Of a stretch of DNA of 64,000 nt, positions 36,842-46,205 are shown one piece after another. Positions within the stretch are counted from its first letter, which is position 1, and the number at the start of each line of letters is the position of its first letter. Under the pieces are notes generated by a model. That model worked only from the letters and a program-made list of their open reading frames with translations, made no database searches and was not told the origin of the DNA. Source of the stretch: Novosphingobium sp. Chol11 (lineage in GTDB: Bacteria; Pseudomonadota; Alphaproteobacteria; Sphingomonadales; Sphingomonadaceae); NCBI RefSeq assembly GCF_900218065.1, contig NZ_OBMU01000002.1, positions 407,670 through 471,669 of the forward strand, given 5' to 3'. Both the position numbers and the translations under genes were made by a program.

Positions 36842-37084
36842 TCAGGCAGCGCTGTTGGCTGCGTGGATGCCGAAGGCCATGCGGGCGGCGTTGAGGGTGT
36901 ATTCATATTCTTCGCTGCCGGGCACGAGATCATGCCAGTTCTTGTGCGATATTGCAGCGAAACTGTCCTGCCAGATCTTGCAGGCGACCAGTTGTATTTC
37001 GGTTTCCTTGGGCGCGCGCTGCGCTTCCAGGCAGTCGCGCAAGATGGCGTGAAAAACGGCGCCCCGCAAAGGTGGGTGGGTCAT
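36842..37084 (-). CDS. Small hypothetical protein, 80 residues
   Basis: ATG 37084 has GGAGAGG 6 bases upstream; ATG 37090 abuts that site. The sequence is MTHPPLRGAVFHAILRDCLE..., with conserved-looking aromatic residues (IWQDSFAAISHKNWHDL, EEYEYTLNAARMAFGIHA). No signal peptide or membrane segment; soluble and probably helical. An AT-rich stretch at about 37195-37260 may hold its promoter. The gene stands alone between ctaG and the B12-controlled receptor. Family not recognised. Confidence 0.65.
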   Translation of the reverse strand: MTHPPLRGAVFHAILRDCLEAQRAPKETEIQLVACKIWQDSFAAISHKNWHDLVPGSEEYEYTLNAARMAFGIHAANSAA

Positions 37085-37316
37085 GGACATCCTCTCCTGG
37101 CAACTGATTCTTTGTCCAGATTGCCGTAAGGGAAAGTTGCACAGCGGCGAAAGCGCGTCAACCATAGCCCAAAATTTCCATGCTGAACTCCAAGACTTTT
37201 AACCTGTTTAAATAAATAATGTCTGGCTTTTACTTTACGAACACTTCCGTCCCATAAGTAAGTCGTTGATCGCGAAGGCCGGTCTCCTGCCAACGACCAG
37301 CCTTCGCTTCCCATTG

Positions 37317-39335
37317 TCAGAAGAGGAACTTGATCCCGCCACGCAGGGTGCGCGGTTCGACGACGCGGCTCAGCCGTCCTTCGACCGGCTCCGCATCGGC
37401 GGCGGGGATGTAGGATTCGTAATAATAGGCGATGTCCTTGTCCCGGCTGCCCAGGATATTGAGCAGTTCGGCATAGACTTGCACTCGCCTCCCCTTCCAG
37501 GCGGCGCGGGCATTGACGACAGTGCTGCCGGGATCGCGCACGCTATTGTCCTCGATCAGGGGAGAGGGCCCGAGATGGCGGACGCGGATGCTTGCTTCCC
37601 ATGGGTCAAGGACGATGGCCGCCCCGGCGGACGCTGCGTTCCTGAAGGCGTTGGGGATATGATCGCCGTTGGTGTAGCGGCTGTGGCTGGCGGTGTAATT
37701 GCCGTCGAAGGCAAGCCAGGGGAGTGGCCGCCAGAAGGCGACAAGCTCATAGCCATGGCGGCGGCTGGCTCCGCTGGGTTCGACCGCGTTGGAATCGCCG
37801 ACGAAGCGCAACTCGCTGCCGACGTTCAGCCACCAATAGGTCGCGGTGAAGGTGAAGCCGGGAAGCTGAAGCCGGCCGCCCAGTTCCTTGCCGGTGCCGC
37901 GCACGAGCATGGGAACAGGCGTGTCCACATTGACCGCGCCGCGCGCGTCATTGGAATGGAAGCCCCGGCCCCAATTGGCATAGAGTTCGACCTGCGGGGT
38001 AATCGCCCATGCGGCCGACGCCTTGGGAGAGACGAGCGTGTCCGAGCCGCTGCCTTCACCCAATGCGGCGGCGACGGCGTCCCGGCTGCGGACATCATAA
38101 TGATAATAGTCGCCTCGCACCCCGCCGGTCACGCGCAGGCCGGGAAGGGGCGTGACGGTCGCTTCGCCATAAAGCGCGGCCGAGCCTTGGTTGACGCGAT
38201 AGCGGCCAAGCGAGGAGAGGAAAGCGCGCCCTGCGGTTCGGTTGACGCCGACATTGCCGATCGCGTCATAACGGTTTTCCGTGCCGAGCTTCAGTTGCAG
38301 CGCGGGGTCGACATCCCAGCGCTTTTCGCCCGTGAAACCGAGGACCCAGCGGCGGTCGAATTGCTGTATCTGCGCGCTGGTGCCGTCGGGGTCGGTGTAG
38401 GTGGGGTTGGAGAACATCGTCCAGTCGTAGAACTGGGCGTACAGATTGGCGCGCCATGTCGGCTGAATGGTGGCGAGATTGCCGATAATGCGGGTGGTTT
38501 CACCGCGCGCGGACGGATCGGGCGAACAGAAGACATCGGGGCAGAGCGGCGTGCCGACGATGCGCTCGGGAATTTGCTCGGTCGGTCGCCATGTCGCGCG
38601 ATAGGCGTGAAGCGTGGCGTCGATCTTTCCGGCCCCTGTGGGGAGCGTATATTTGGCGAAGCCCGCATAATGGCGCAGATGTTCAGGCTCCTGCCATGGC
38701 CCGTCATAGGCCTTGGCCTGCGCGACCAGGGTGAGATTGCCCGCGCCCGCCTTTACCGTGCCGCCCGACGCCAGCCTGCGCCAGCCGAAGGAGCCGCCCT
38801 CCGCCGCGACCCATGGGCGGTCATAGCCGTCGATCGTGGTCATATAGGCCGCGCCCGCAAGCGCGAAGTCGCCGCCATCGGCGCGATAGGGACCTTTGCG
38901 AAAATCCTCCCGCGCGATGATTTCGGGGATGAGCCCATTGAGGTCGAGATAGCCCTGGCCGTGGCCATGGCTGCGGAAATTCATCTGAACCCCGTCGATA
39001 TAGGTGGTGAAGTCCGACCCATGGTCGAGGTTGAAGCCGCGCAGGAAATATTGATTGGCCTTGCCGCTGCCCGAATGCTGGGCCGCGACCATGCCCGGCA
39101 CGGCTTCGAGCAGTTCGGCGACGCGCAGCAGCGGGCGGACGAGAAGGTCAGCGCCGCCGACGCTGCCTTCACTCGCCGCATGAGCGGTGCCGATCTTGTC
39201 CTCGCCCCGGCCGAAGACGATGATGGCGCTGGCATCTTCGCCCGCATCGGCCGCTTCGGCGGCAAAAGCTGGCAGGAGGAGGAGAGTGGCGGTCAGCGCC
39301 CAGGCGGCGCGGTGGAAATGATCGGGAAGTTTCAC
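37317..39335 (-). CDS. TonB-dependent receptor under cobalamin riboswitch control (BtuB-like)
   Basis: 672 residues from GTG 39335, chosen because CCCGGAG lies 8 bases upstream and a signal peptide begins right after it (WALTATLLLLPAFAAEAAD). The plug domain contains LLRVAELLEAVPGMVA and the TxIDGVQMNFRSHGHGQGYLDLNG segment; the barrel ends in Phe (GGIKFLF). The upstream leader holds a cobalamin riboswitch, so the likely ligand is vitamin B12 or a corrinoid. The protein is not a close relative of enteric BtuB by motif, so the ligand call rests on regulation. No btuCDF genes are nearby in the window. Confidence 0.9.
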   Translation of the reverse strand: MKLPDHFHRAAWALTATLLLLPAFAAEAADAGEDASAIIVFGRGEDKIGTAHAASEGSVGGADLLVRPLLRVAELLEAVPGMVAAQHSGSGKANQYFLRGFNLDHGSDFTTYIDGVQMNFRSHGHGQGYLDLNGLIPEIIAREDFRKGPYRADGGDFALAGAAYMTTIDGYDRPWVAAEGGSFGWRRLASGGTVKAGAGNLTLVAQAKAYDGPWQEPEHLRHYAGFAKYTLPTGAGKIDATLHAYRATWRPTEQIPERIVGTPLCPDVFCSPDPSARGETTRIIGNLATIQPTWRANLYAQFYDWTMFSNPTYTDPDGTSAQIQQFDRRWVLGFTGEKRWDVDPALQLKLGTENRYDAIGNVGVNRTAGRAFLSSLGRYRVNQGSAALYGEATVTPLPGLRVTGGVRGDYYHYDVRSRDAVAAALGEGSGSDTLVSPKASAAWAITPQVELYANWGRGFHSNDARGAVNVDTPVPMLVRGTGKELGGRLQLPGFTFTATYWWLNVGSELRFVGDSNAVEPSGASRRHGYELVAFWRPLPWLAFDGNYTASHSRYTNGDHIPNAFRNAASAGAAIVLDPWEASIRVRHLGPSPLIEDNSVRDPGSTVVNARAAWKGRRVQVYAELLNILGSRDKDIAYYYESYIPAADAEPVEGRLSRVVEPRTLRGGIKFLF

Positions 39336-39521
39336 ATCATGCACTCCGGGCGTCTGGCGACATCCGGCAAGAGACCTGTCGTCAGGCGACGACCGGCGCA
39401 CGCCGACGGCCGGACGCCCCCTAGGCGGCCGCCAGCGTCACCGAAGCGGCCTCTTGCCGCTCGTTCGTCGCTCAGACGGAGTTCACCGTGCCGCGGCCAT
39501 CCCCTGGACCAAGGCAAGAGC

Positions 39522-39746
39522 GACCAGACGCTGGCAGGTATCCTGGCTCGCGGGTCATCGCTTGATGCACGGCCTTCCCAGGCCTCGCAGGATTTAGCGT
39601 CCGGCCCAGTGACTTGCCCCAACCTGCCTGTGAGGTGGGGCGATGTGCATCGCGCTCGCCGCTTACAGTTGCAGGGACAGCCCTGGCTTGGGGAGGCGGA
39701 TGCCTCCTTCACCATGTTCCCTTTTAAGCCTCTTTCGAGGCACCGG
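39522..39746 (-). ncRNA. Cobalamin (B12) riboswitch
   Basis: On the minus strand the leader shows the conserved order of a B12 aptamer: CGGTGCC (39745-39739), TTAAAAGGGAA, GGTGAAG, CCCTGCAACTGTAAGCGG, ATGCAC, CCACCT/AGGTTGGGG, and the B12 box GAGCCAGGATACCTGCC at about 39549-39533. It ends about 190 bases before the TonB receptor start, with GC-rich inverted sequences between that could form the expression platform. B12 binding should reduce receptor expression. Boundaries are approximate. Confidence 0.92.
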
Positions 39747-39830
39747 CGCGATCATGCCCGGGGGGTTGCCCCGGGTGAGGGGGCGATAGCGGAGGTGGGG
39801 GTGTGGGGCAAGGGGGTGGTGGGGATTGCT

Positions 39831-39941
39831 CCCTCTCCCCTTTAGGGGAGAGGGGTGGGGAGAGGGGGCGACGGCTGAGCTTTGTGTTCCCCTCTCCCGC
39901 CTTCGCTTCGCTCGGCACCCTCTCCCCTGAAGGGGAGAGGG
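39831..39941. repeat. Paired CCCTCTCCCC hairpins
   Basis: Two perfect 10-bp hairpins, CCCTCTCCCC-TTTA-GGGGAGAGGG (39831-39854) and CCCTCTCCCC-TGAA-GGGGAGAGGG (39918-39941), with a GC-rich stretch between. They fall in the non-coding interval between the B12 leader and the 59-residue gene. The arrangement resembles other REP-like pairs in this window. Confidence 0.7.
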
Positions 39942-39969
39942 AATTGGGGGTGCTGGGCCTTCGCGCCAA

Positions 39970-40149
39970 TCAGTTCAGGGTCGTGCCGCGTTCTCGCTGG
40001 AGGCGGAGGGCCATGGCCTGGTAGCGGACGGCGCGTTCATTGTGGAGGGCGATGGTTGCCTGGTCGGCGCCGCGCAGGCGGGCTTCCCTGGCTTGCCGCG
40101 CTTCCTGGGCGGCGCAGGCGGAAAAATGTGACGCGTCATTGGGGCGCAT
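39970..40149 (-). CDS. Small hypothetical protein, 59 residues
   Basis: ATG 40149 is preceded by GAGAGGA at 8-base spacing. The sequence starts MRPNDASHFSACAAQEARQA and continues as a strongly charged helix (REARLRGADQATIALHNERA, VRYQAMALRLQRERG). It is predicted to be almost entirely alpha-helical, possibly a coiled coil, with one Cys. Composition and ribosome site support a true gene. No family recognised; similar short helical proteins are common but unstudied in sphingomonads. Confidence 0.6.
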   Translation of the reverse strand: MRPNDASHFSACAAQEARQAREARLRGADQATIALHNERAVRYQAMALRLQRERGTTLN

Positions 40150-40329
40150 GGCCCATATCCTCTCTCAAGTTTCTTATGGCTCGAACGATAACATCGGCCT
40201 GTTTCCCGCTGCCATTACGCAGGTTAACGCCGGAAAGCTTCTATTTTTTGACAGGAGCCTGGCGAATTTTCGCATAATGGAATTTTGGCTTTTCAGCGGA
40301 TTGAGCGGGAGCCCGCCTGGCTTTTTCTA

Positions 40330-41223
40330 TCAACCGCCCCTGTTCCACGGCGCGTCGCGGAAGCTTTCGCGCAAGAATGCGATGAAGGTGTCCACGGCGG
40401 CAGGGCGGCCCGCCGCGCGGGGGTGGACGGCGTGGACGGCGAGGTCGGCGGGACCTTCCCAAGGTTCAAGGACGCGGACGAGGCGTCCGTCCGCGATCAG
40501 ATCGCCCACGTCCCAGAGCGAGCGCAGGGCGATGCCGACGCCGGTCAGGGCGAGTTCGCGCACGATTTCGCTGCTGTTGGTGCGGACATGGCTTTGGCCG
40601 TCCATCAGTTTGCGCGCGCGGCCGTTGACCAGCCGCCATGGCAGTTGGCCTTCGGCTGCGAGCAGGCGGTGACGGGAGAGATCGGCGATCTTTTCCGGCG
40701 TGCCGTGGGCGGCGAGATAGGCGGGGCTGGCGCAGAGGATGCGGCGGTTGGCGGCGAGATGATGCCCCTCCAGATGGGCGGGAATGTCGCTGGTGATGCG
40801 GATCGCAAGGTCGATCCGTTCGGCGAGCAGGTCTTCATAGGCGTCGGACAGGTTGAGTTGGAGGTCGACGCGCGGATGCTGTTCCAGGAAGCGGCCGACA
40901 TGGGGGGCGACATGGAGGCGGCCGAAGGAGGTGGGGGCGGAGATGCGCAGCGGGCCTGACGCGGTGCGGTGGCGATTGGTGACGCGGTCCTCCGCCTGGG
41001 CAATCGCGTCGAGGATGGCGACGAGATCGCGGTGAAGGCTGGCGCCCTCTTCCGTCAGGGCGAGGCGGCGCGTGGTGCGATGGATGAGGCGGACGCCGAG
41101 GCGAGCTTCGAGGCGAGAGAGGCGTTTCGACATCATCGCGGGCGAGATGTTGAGCATGCGGCCAGCGGCTGAGAGGCTGCCCGCGTCCACCGCGCGGGCG
41201 AAGAGAAGATAATCGGGGTCCAT
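40330..41223 (-). CDS. LysR-family transcriptional regulator
   Basis: 297 residues from ATG 41223. The N-terminal winged HTH (about 5-65) shows YLLFARAVDAGSLSAAGRML, ISPAMMSKRLSRLEARLGVR, LIHRTTRRLALTEEG. The C-terminal substrate-binding domain includes PLRISAPTSFGRLHVAPHVGRFL and GVGIALRSLWDVGDLIADGRLVRVL. It is divergent from malate synthase G (start 41335) with 111 bases between, where its operator probably lies. Control of glcB is a reasonable inference, though this subgroup of LysR proteins often regulates unlinked genes. Confidence 0.93.
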   Translation of the reverse strand: MDPDYLLFARAVDAGSLSAAGRMLNISPAMMSKRLSRLEARLGVRLIHRTTRRLALTEEGASLHRDLVAILDAIAQAEDRVTNRHRTASGPLRISAPTSFGRLHVAPHVGRFLEQHPRVDLQLNLSDAYEDLLAERIDLAIRITSDIPAHLEGHHLAANRRILCASPAYLAAHGTPEKIADLSRHRLLAAEGQLPWRLVNGRARKLMDGQSHVRTNSSEIVRELALTGVGIALRSLWDVGDLIADGRLVRVLEPWEGPADLAVHAVHPRAAGRPAAVDTFIAFLRESFRDAPWNRGG

Positions 41224-41334
41224 CGATGATCTTTTCCTGTAAGGAACAGATGCTTTGAACCTTTATCGTCTAGTGCGATGATGGCGCCGGGTCTATAGAT
41301 TTTGGCCATAGTTTTTCGTGATGGAGAGTTGCTC

Positions 41335-43431
41335 ATGGACGGCATGATCGAGAAATCGGGCCTGATGGTGGCCGCCGAACTGGCGCGCTTTATCGATGAA
41401 GATGTCCTGCCGGGGACGGGGATCGTGGCGGATGCGTTCTGGCGAGGCGCTGCTGCGATTTTCGCGCGGTTCGCGCCGCGCAATGCGGCGTTGCTGGAGA
41501 AGCGCGATGCTCTTCAGGCGCAGATCGATGCCTGGCATGGGGAGCATGCGGGGCGACCCTTCGATGCGGAGGCCTATCGGGCTTTCCTGACGGAGATCGG
41601 CTATCTGGTGGCGGAGCCTGCGCCCTTTTCCATTGGGTCGGGCCGGGTGGATGCGGAGCTTGCGAGCTTGGCGGGGCCGCAGCTGGTGGTGCCGATCCTG
41701 AATGCGCGCTTCCTGTTGAACGCGGCCAATGCGCGTTGGGGGAGCCTGTATGACGCGCTGTATGGGACGGACGCGATCCCGGGCGTGGCGGCGGGCAAGG
41801 GCCATGATCCGGCGCGGGGCGCGCAGGTGATTGCCTGGGCCAAGGCGTTTCTGGACCGGGCGGTTCCGCTGACGGAGGGAAGCTGGGCGGAGTGGACCGG
41901 GGGCGAGCCGGTGTTGCGGGATGCTTCGCAACTCGCAGGACGGGCAGGGGATAATATCCTGCTGCGCAATCATGGGCTGCATATCGAACTGGTGATCGAT
42001 GCGGGGCATCCGATCGGGCGGGATGACCCGGCGCACCTGGCCGATGTGGTGCTGGAGTCGGCTTTGTCGACCATCTGCGACCTGGAGGATTCGGTCGCGG
42101 CGGTCGATGCTGCGGACAAGGTGGCGGCCTATGCCAACTGGCTGGGGCTGATGAAAGGCGACCTGGAGGAGAGCTTCGAGAAGAATGGCGCGATGATGAC
42201 GCGGCGGCTGAATGGCGACCGGTCCTATGTTGCGCCTGATGGGAGTGGGTTCACGCTGCCGGGGCGGTCATTGCTGTTCGTGCGCAATGTCGGGCATTTG
42301 ATGACGACGCCTGCGGTGCGGCTGGTGGATGGGGCGGAGGCTCCGGAAGGGATTTTGGATGGGATCGTCACCAGCCTGATCGCCTTGCACGACATTCGGC
42401 GCGGCGGGCGCTTCGTCAACAGCCGGGCGGGCAGCATCTATATCGTGAAGCCCAAGATGCATGGGCCGGAGGAGGTCGCCTTCACCAATGATCTGTTCGA
42501 TGCGATCGAGGATCTGCTGGGGCTGGAGCGGCATCAGTTGAAGGTCGGGGTGATGGATGAGGAGCGGCGGACTTCGGCCAACCTTGCCGCCTGCATCCAT
42601 GCGGTGCGGGACCGGATCGTCTTCATCAACACCGGCTTCCTGGATCGCACGGGCGACGAGATCCATACGTCGATGCGGGCGGGGCCGATGATCCGCAAGG
42701 GCGACATGAAGGGCGCGGCGTGGATCAAGGCCTATGAGGATCGCAATGTGCAGATCGGACTGGCTTGCGGGCTGTCGGGCCGGGCGCAGATCGGCAAGGG
42801 CATGTGGGCGGCTCCGGATCGGATGGCGGACATGCTGGACCAGAAGGTCGAGCATCCGATGACAGGGGCGAATACGGCTTGGGTGCCTTCGCCGACTGCC
42901 GCGACCTTGCACGCTACGCATTATCATGCGGTCGATGTTTTTGCCCGGCAGGAGGAGCGGAAGGCGGAGGCGGTGGCTTCGCTCGATGCGCTGCTGACGA
43001 TGCCGCTGGCGGCGGGGGTGAACTGGACGGCGCAGGATGTTCGGGACGAGCTGGACAATAATGCGCAGGGGATACTGGGCTATGTCGTGCGCTGGGTGGA
43101 CCAGGGCGTGGGGTGCTCCAAGGTGCCGGATATCCATGACGTGGGGCTGATGGAGGATCGGGCGACGTTGCGGATTTCTTCGCAGCATATCGCCAATTGG
43201 CTGCTGCATGGGGTGTGTTCGGCGGAGGAGGTGGACGCGGCGCTGCGGCGGATGGCGGCTAAGGTGGATGCGCAGAATGCGGGCGACCCGCTCTACCAGC
43301 CGATGAGCGGGCGGGAGGAGGAGAGCATCGCCTTCCAGGCGGCGCGGGCGCTGGTGTTCGAGGGGGTGGCGCAGCCTAATGGTTATACCGAGCCGCTGCT
43401 GCATGCCTATCGGGTCAGGGTGAAGGGCTAG
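41335..43431 (+). CDS. glcB: Malate synthase G
   Basis: 698 residues, close to the usual 700-725 of the G isoform. ATG 41335 has GGAGAG upstream. It catalyses glyoxylate plus acetyl-CoA to malate in the cytoplasm. Landmarks: [26 protein letters not shown] near the N-terminal third, [80 protein letters not shown] and a C-terminal helical cap. No isocitrate lyase is in the window; glyoxylate may come from glycolate via a GlcD-type oxidase. Confidence 0.97.
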   Translation: MDGMIEKSGLMVAAELARFIDEDVLPGTGIVADAFWRGAAAIFARFAPRNAALLEKRDALQAQIDAWHGEHAGRPFDAEAYRAFLTEIGYLVAEPAPFSIGSGRVDAELASLAGPQLVVPILNARFLLNAANARWGSLYDALYGTDAIPGVAAGKGHDPARGAQVIAWAKAFLDRAVPLTEGSWAEWTGGEPVLRDASQLAGRAGDNILLRNHGLHIELVIDAGHPIGRDDPAHLADVVLESALSTICDLEDSVAAVDAADKVAAYANWLGLMKGDLEESFEKNGAMMTRRLNGDRSYVAPDGSGFTLPGRSLLFVRNVGHLMTTPAVRLVDGAEAPEGILDGIVTSLIALHDIRRGGRFVNSRAGSIYIVKPKMHGPEEVAFTNDLFDAIEDLLGLERHQLKVGVMDEERRTSANLAACIHAVRDRIVFINTGFLDRTGDEIHTSMRAGPMIRKGDMKGAAWIKAYEDRNVQIGLACGLSGRAQIGKGMWAAPDRMADMLDQKVEHPMTGANTAWVPSPTAATLHATHYHAVDVFARQEERKAEAVASLDALLTMPLAAGVNWTAQDVRDELDNNAQGILGYVVRWVDQGVGCSKVPDIHDVGLMEDRATLRISSQHIANWLLHGVCSAEEVDAALRRMAAKVDAQNAGDPLYQPMSGREEESIAFQAARALVFEGVAQPNGYTEPLLHAYRVRVKG

Positions 43432-43450
43432 GATGTTCGTTCTACTTCGC

Positions 43451-43542
43451 CGTCATGCTGAACTTGTTTCAGCATCCATTTCTCCCCACGAGCGGAAGGC
43501 GTGTAGAGGCACAATGGATCCTGAAACGAGTTCAGGATGACG
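43451..43542. repeat. REP-like inverted element, type II (GTCATGCTGAAC... family)
   Basis: Two 30-base arms (43451-43480 and 43513-43542) are inverted copies of each other with 3 differences. Each arm also folds on itself: ATGCTGAA/TTCAGCAT in the left, ATCCTGAA/TTCAGGAT in the right. The G-C to C-G exchange keeps each hairpin paired, which is evidence of selection on structure. Lies between convergent glcB and chrA. Confidence 0.8.
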
Positions 43543-43559
43543 GTTTTGGCTAGGGTCGC

Positions 43560-44960
43560 TTACCCCAACAGGACATAGGCGGCGCCAGCTGCGGCTGAGC
43601 AGAGGAGGACGGGGAGGACTCCGGCCTTGAAGCGCAGGACAGCGATAAGGGCTGCGGCCGAGAGGGCCAGGGCTGGAAGGTTGATCGAGGCGAGGACGGG
43701 CACGTCGAGCGATCCGGTGGGCGTCGGCACGGCGTGGACCTTGGCGAAGAGGGTGTGGATCGCGAACCAGAGGGCTAGGTTCAGGATCACGCCCACTACC
43801 GCCGCGGTGATGGCGGTGAGGGCTGAGGACAGCGCGCGGTTGCCGCGCAGGCGTTCGATGAAGGGCGCGCCTGCGAAGATCCAGAGGAAGCAGGGAACGA
43901 AGGTCACCCAGGTGGTGAGGATCGCGCCCAGTGTGGCGGCGACGAGCGGCGGCAGCATCCCGGCGTCGCGAAAAGCGGCGAGGAAGCCGACGAACTGCGT
44001 CACCATGATCAGCGGGCCGGGCGTGGTTTCCGCCATGCCGAGACCGTCGAGCATCTCGCCGGGGCGGAGCCAGCCGAACGTGCCGACCGCTTCCTGCGCG
44101 ACATAGGCGAGGACGGCGTAGGCGCCGCCGAAGGTGACGACCGCCATCTGGCTGAAGAAGCTGGCGATGCGGGCGAAGACATCGTTTGGGCCGAGCGCGA
44201 GGAAAAGGGCGAGGACGGGGGCAAGCCAGAGCACCAGGAGCACCGTGGAGATCTGGAGCGACCAGCGCAGGTTCGGGCGGGCATGATCGGGAAGGGCTTC
44301 GCCGAGCGCGGTGTCGCGATCGTGGATGACGTTGCCGGACGCGGGACCATGGCCGCCGCCGCCCTTGAACTGGGCGATACCGCTGCGGCTGCCGAGATAG
44401 CCGATGAGGCCCGCGGCAAGGACGATCAGCGGGAAAGGCGCATCGAGGAAGAAGATGGCGACGAAGGCGGCGGCGGCGATGCCGCGCATGACGTTGTTCT
44501 TGAGCGCGCGGGAGCCGACGCGGACGACCGCTTGCACCACGACGGCGAGGACGGCAGCCTTCAGGCCGAAGAAGAGCCCTTCGACGAGCGGGACCTTGCC
44601 GAGAAGGACGTAGATATAGCTCAGGCCCAAGATGGCGAGGAAGCCGGGAAGAACGAAGAGGATGCCTGCAATCAGGCCGCCTTTCGTCCTGTGGAGCAGC
44701 CAGCCGATGTAGATGGCGAGCTGCTGCGCCTCCGGGCCAGGGAGCAGCATGCAATAGTTGAGGGCGTGGAGGAAACGCTCCTCCCCGATCCACTTCTTTT
44801 CCTCGACAAGGATGCGGTGCATCACCGCGATCTGGCCTGCAGGACCGCCGAAGCTCAAGGCCGCGATCTTTGCCCATATGCGGGTGGCTTCGCCGAGCGG
44901 GATGCCGTGATCGGGCAAGGGCGTGGCGGCGGCGGAGAGGGTCGAGGCGTTGCTGCTCAT
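43560..44960 (-). CDS. chrA: Chromate transporter ChrA
   Basis: 466 residues, two homologous CHR halves. The first has ALSFGGPAGQIAVMHRILVE and YCMLLPGPEAQQLAIYIGW; the second has FGGAYAVLAYVAQEAV and GLGMAETTPGPLIMVTQFVGFLAAF. About 10-12 hydrophobic segments. It is a proton-driven exporter of chromate in the inner membrane. ATG 44960 overlaps the stop of the ChrB-type gene (ATGA), so the two are coupled. Confidence 0.95.
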   Translation of the reverse strand: MSSNASTLSAAATPLPDHGIPLGEATRIWAKIAALSFGGPAGQIAVMHRILVEEKKWIGEERFLHALNYCMLLPGPEAQQLAIYIGWLLHRTKGGLIAGILFVLPGFLAILGLSYIYVLLGKVPLVEGLFFGLKAAVLAVVVQAVVRVGSRALKNNVMRGIAAAAFVAIFFLDAPFPLIVLAAGLIGYLGSRSGIAQFKGGGGHGPASGNVIHDRDTALGEALPDHARPNLRWSLQISTVLLVLWLAPVLALFLALGPNDVFARIASFFSQMAVVTFGGAYAVLAYVAQEAVGTFGWLRPGEMLDGLGMAETTPGPLIMVTQFVGFLAAFRDAGMLPPLVAATLGAILTTWVTFVPCFLWIFAGAPFIERLRGNRALSSALTAITAAVVGVILNLALWFAIHTLFAKVHAVPTPTGSLDVPVLASINLPALALSAAALIAVLRFKAGVLPVLLCSAAAGAAYVLLG

Positions 44961-45892
44961 CGATCGGTCTTTCGATTGCTGAAAAAGGCGTGGAACTGGT
45001 TGAGGGCGTCGCTGGCGAGGGCGATGCGTTGAAGATCATCGTCGGTGGACGCGCAGACGCCCGAGAGCATCGCGCCGAGACCAGCGGTTTCGGGACGGGC
45101 GAACTTGCCGTCGGCTATGTCGAGTTCGTGGATAATCTCGCCGATGGCTTGCAGGGCGGGATCGTCGGTCAGGTTCGCGCGCAGCAGCAGGGTTTCGAAG
45201 CTGCACCGGTCGGCTTCATGGGTGAATTCCGCGTCGGCCATGTCGAAGCGCAGCTCGCCGGGCACCGGATCATGGGAGCGGCTGTCGACGAAACGGAACC
45301 GGGCATGGGGGTCGATGAAGCGCTGGATAAGCCAGGCGCAGGCGATGCGATCGACATGGACGCCGCTGCGCGTGACCCAAATGCGGTTGGTGAGGATCGC
45401 CGGGGCTTCGGCCGGTTCGGCGCGGGTGACGTCCGGATGCTGGTATCGGCGGCGGTCGAGTTCGGTGAGCGCCGCTTCGGCTTCCTGGCGGCCGTGCGCG
45501 CCGAAAAAGTCGATGCGGCTGATGTCTTCGAGGCGCTTCTGGAGCTTGGCGATGTCTGCGGCAGTGGCGGGGCCGGTTTCGAGCAGGCGGCGCGCGGATT
45601 GGGCGAGGTCGTCATAATCGGCATCGCGGGCGGTGTCGAAAAGGGCGCGGACTTCGGCGTCGGATTGGCCGATGAGGAGGCGGATTTCCGTGAGGATGGC
45701 TTCGCCGCCGCCGGTGGTGATTTCATCCAGTAGGGTGCGGAAGGCGGCTTCGGACGCGTCCGATTGAGGGAGGACATGGACGGCATTTTTGAGCGGAACC
45801 GCGCCTATGGATTGGAGGCGGCGCCAGATTTTCACGCGCAGATAGGGTGGCTTGGCCGGGAGCTGATGTAGGAGGGCTAGCCAGGAGTTCAT
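44957..45892 (-). CDS. chrB: Chromate resistance protein ChrB-type
   Basis: 311 residues from ATG 45892. N-terminal half has the ChrB pattern (WLALLHQLPAKPPYLRVKIWRRL, LKNAVHVLP); the C-terminal ChrB domain contains WVTRSGVHVDRIACAWLIQRFIDP and the EADRCSFETLLLRANL segment. ChrB is thought to act in chromate-dependent control or processing. The region just upstream carries a short AT-rich dyad near 45905-45925 (TATCATATGAATTGTATG), a possible regulatory site. Confidence 0.93.
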   Translation of the reverse strand: MNSWLALLHQLPAKPPYLRVKIWRRLQSIGAVPLKNAVHVLPQSDASEAAFRTLLDEITTGGGEAILTEIRLLIGQSDAEVRALFDTARDADYDDLAQSARRLLETGPATAADIAKLQKRLEDISRIDFFGAHGRQEAEAALTELDRRRYQHPDVTRAEPAEAPAILTNRIWVTRSGVHVDRIACAWLIQRFIDPHARFRFVDSRSHDPVPGELRFDMADAEFTHEADRCSFETLLLRANLTDDPALQAIGEIIHELDIADGKFARPETAGLGAMLSGVCASTDDDLQRIALASDALNQFHAFFSNRKTDR

Positions 45893-46205
45893 GATGCAGG
45901 TGTATCATATGAATTGTATGTGGGAAATAGCTATATCATTCAGCGGTGATATGCTTCTGTCTGGTTCCCGTCAGGGGACAAGTTGCATTGTTCAGTTCGC
46001 GCCTCTGCGCGAAAAATTTTTGCACGCGGAGACGCGGAGGCGCGGAGATTTGTGGGGGAAGGGGTAGGGCTTTGAACAGGCGTGGCCTTGCAACTGAGCT
46101 GGGGTTTGATTGTTTCGCTGCGCGGGCCTGTAAGCCTCCGCGTCTCCGCGCCTCCGCGTGAACCAAAAGGATGGGATCCCTGCCTGCGCAGGAGCACGGT
46201 GGGCG
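45893..46205. repeat. Gene-free interval with GC-rich inverted repeat (CGCGGAGR units)
   Basis: No gene seen. Two arms at about 46023-46047 (CACGCGGAGACGCGGAGGCG...) and 46135-46160 are near-perfect inverted copies, each built from the 8-base unit CGCGGAGR repeated three times, and separated by about 90 bases. This is a common intergenic element in many bacterial genomes. The left part holds the chrB promoter region. Confidence 0.65.

Noticed and set aside
37266..39845. Very long open frame on the plus strand opposite the B12-controlled receptor
   Set aside because: It mirrors a clear TonB receptor with signal peptide and barrel motifs, crosses the riboswitch, and has the low-complexity composition of GC-rich antisense frames.
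46023..46160. Possible CRISPR-like or tandem repeat array with CGCGGAGR units
   Set aside because: Only two arms, inverted rather than direct, with three short units each and no spacers, so it is an intergenic inverted repeat.
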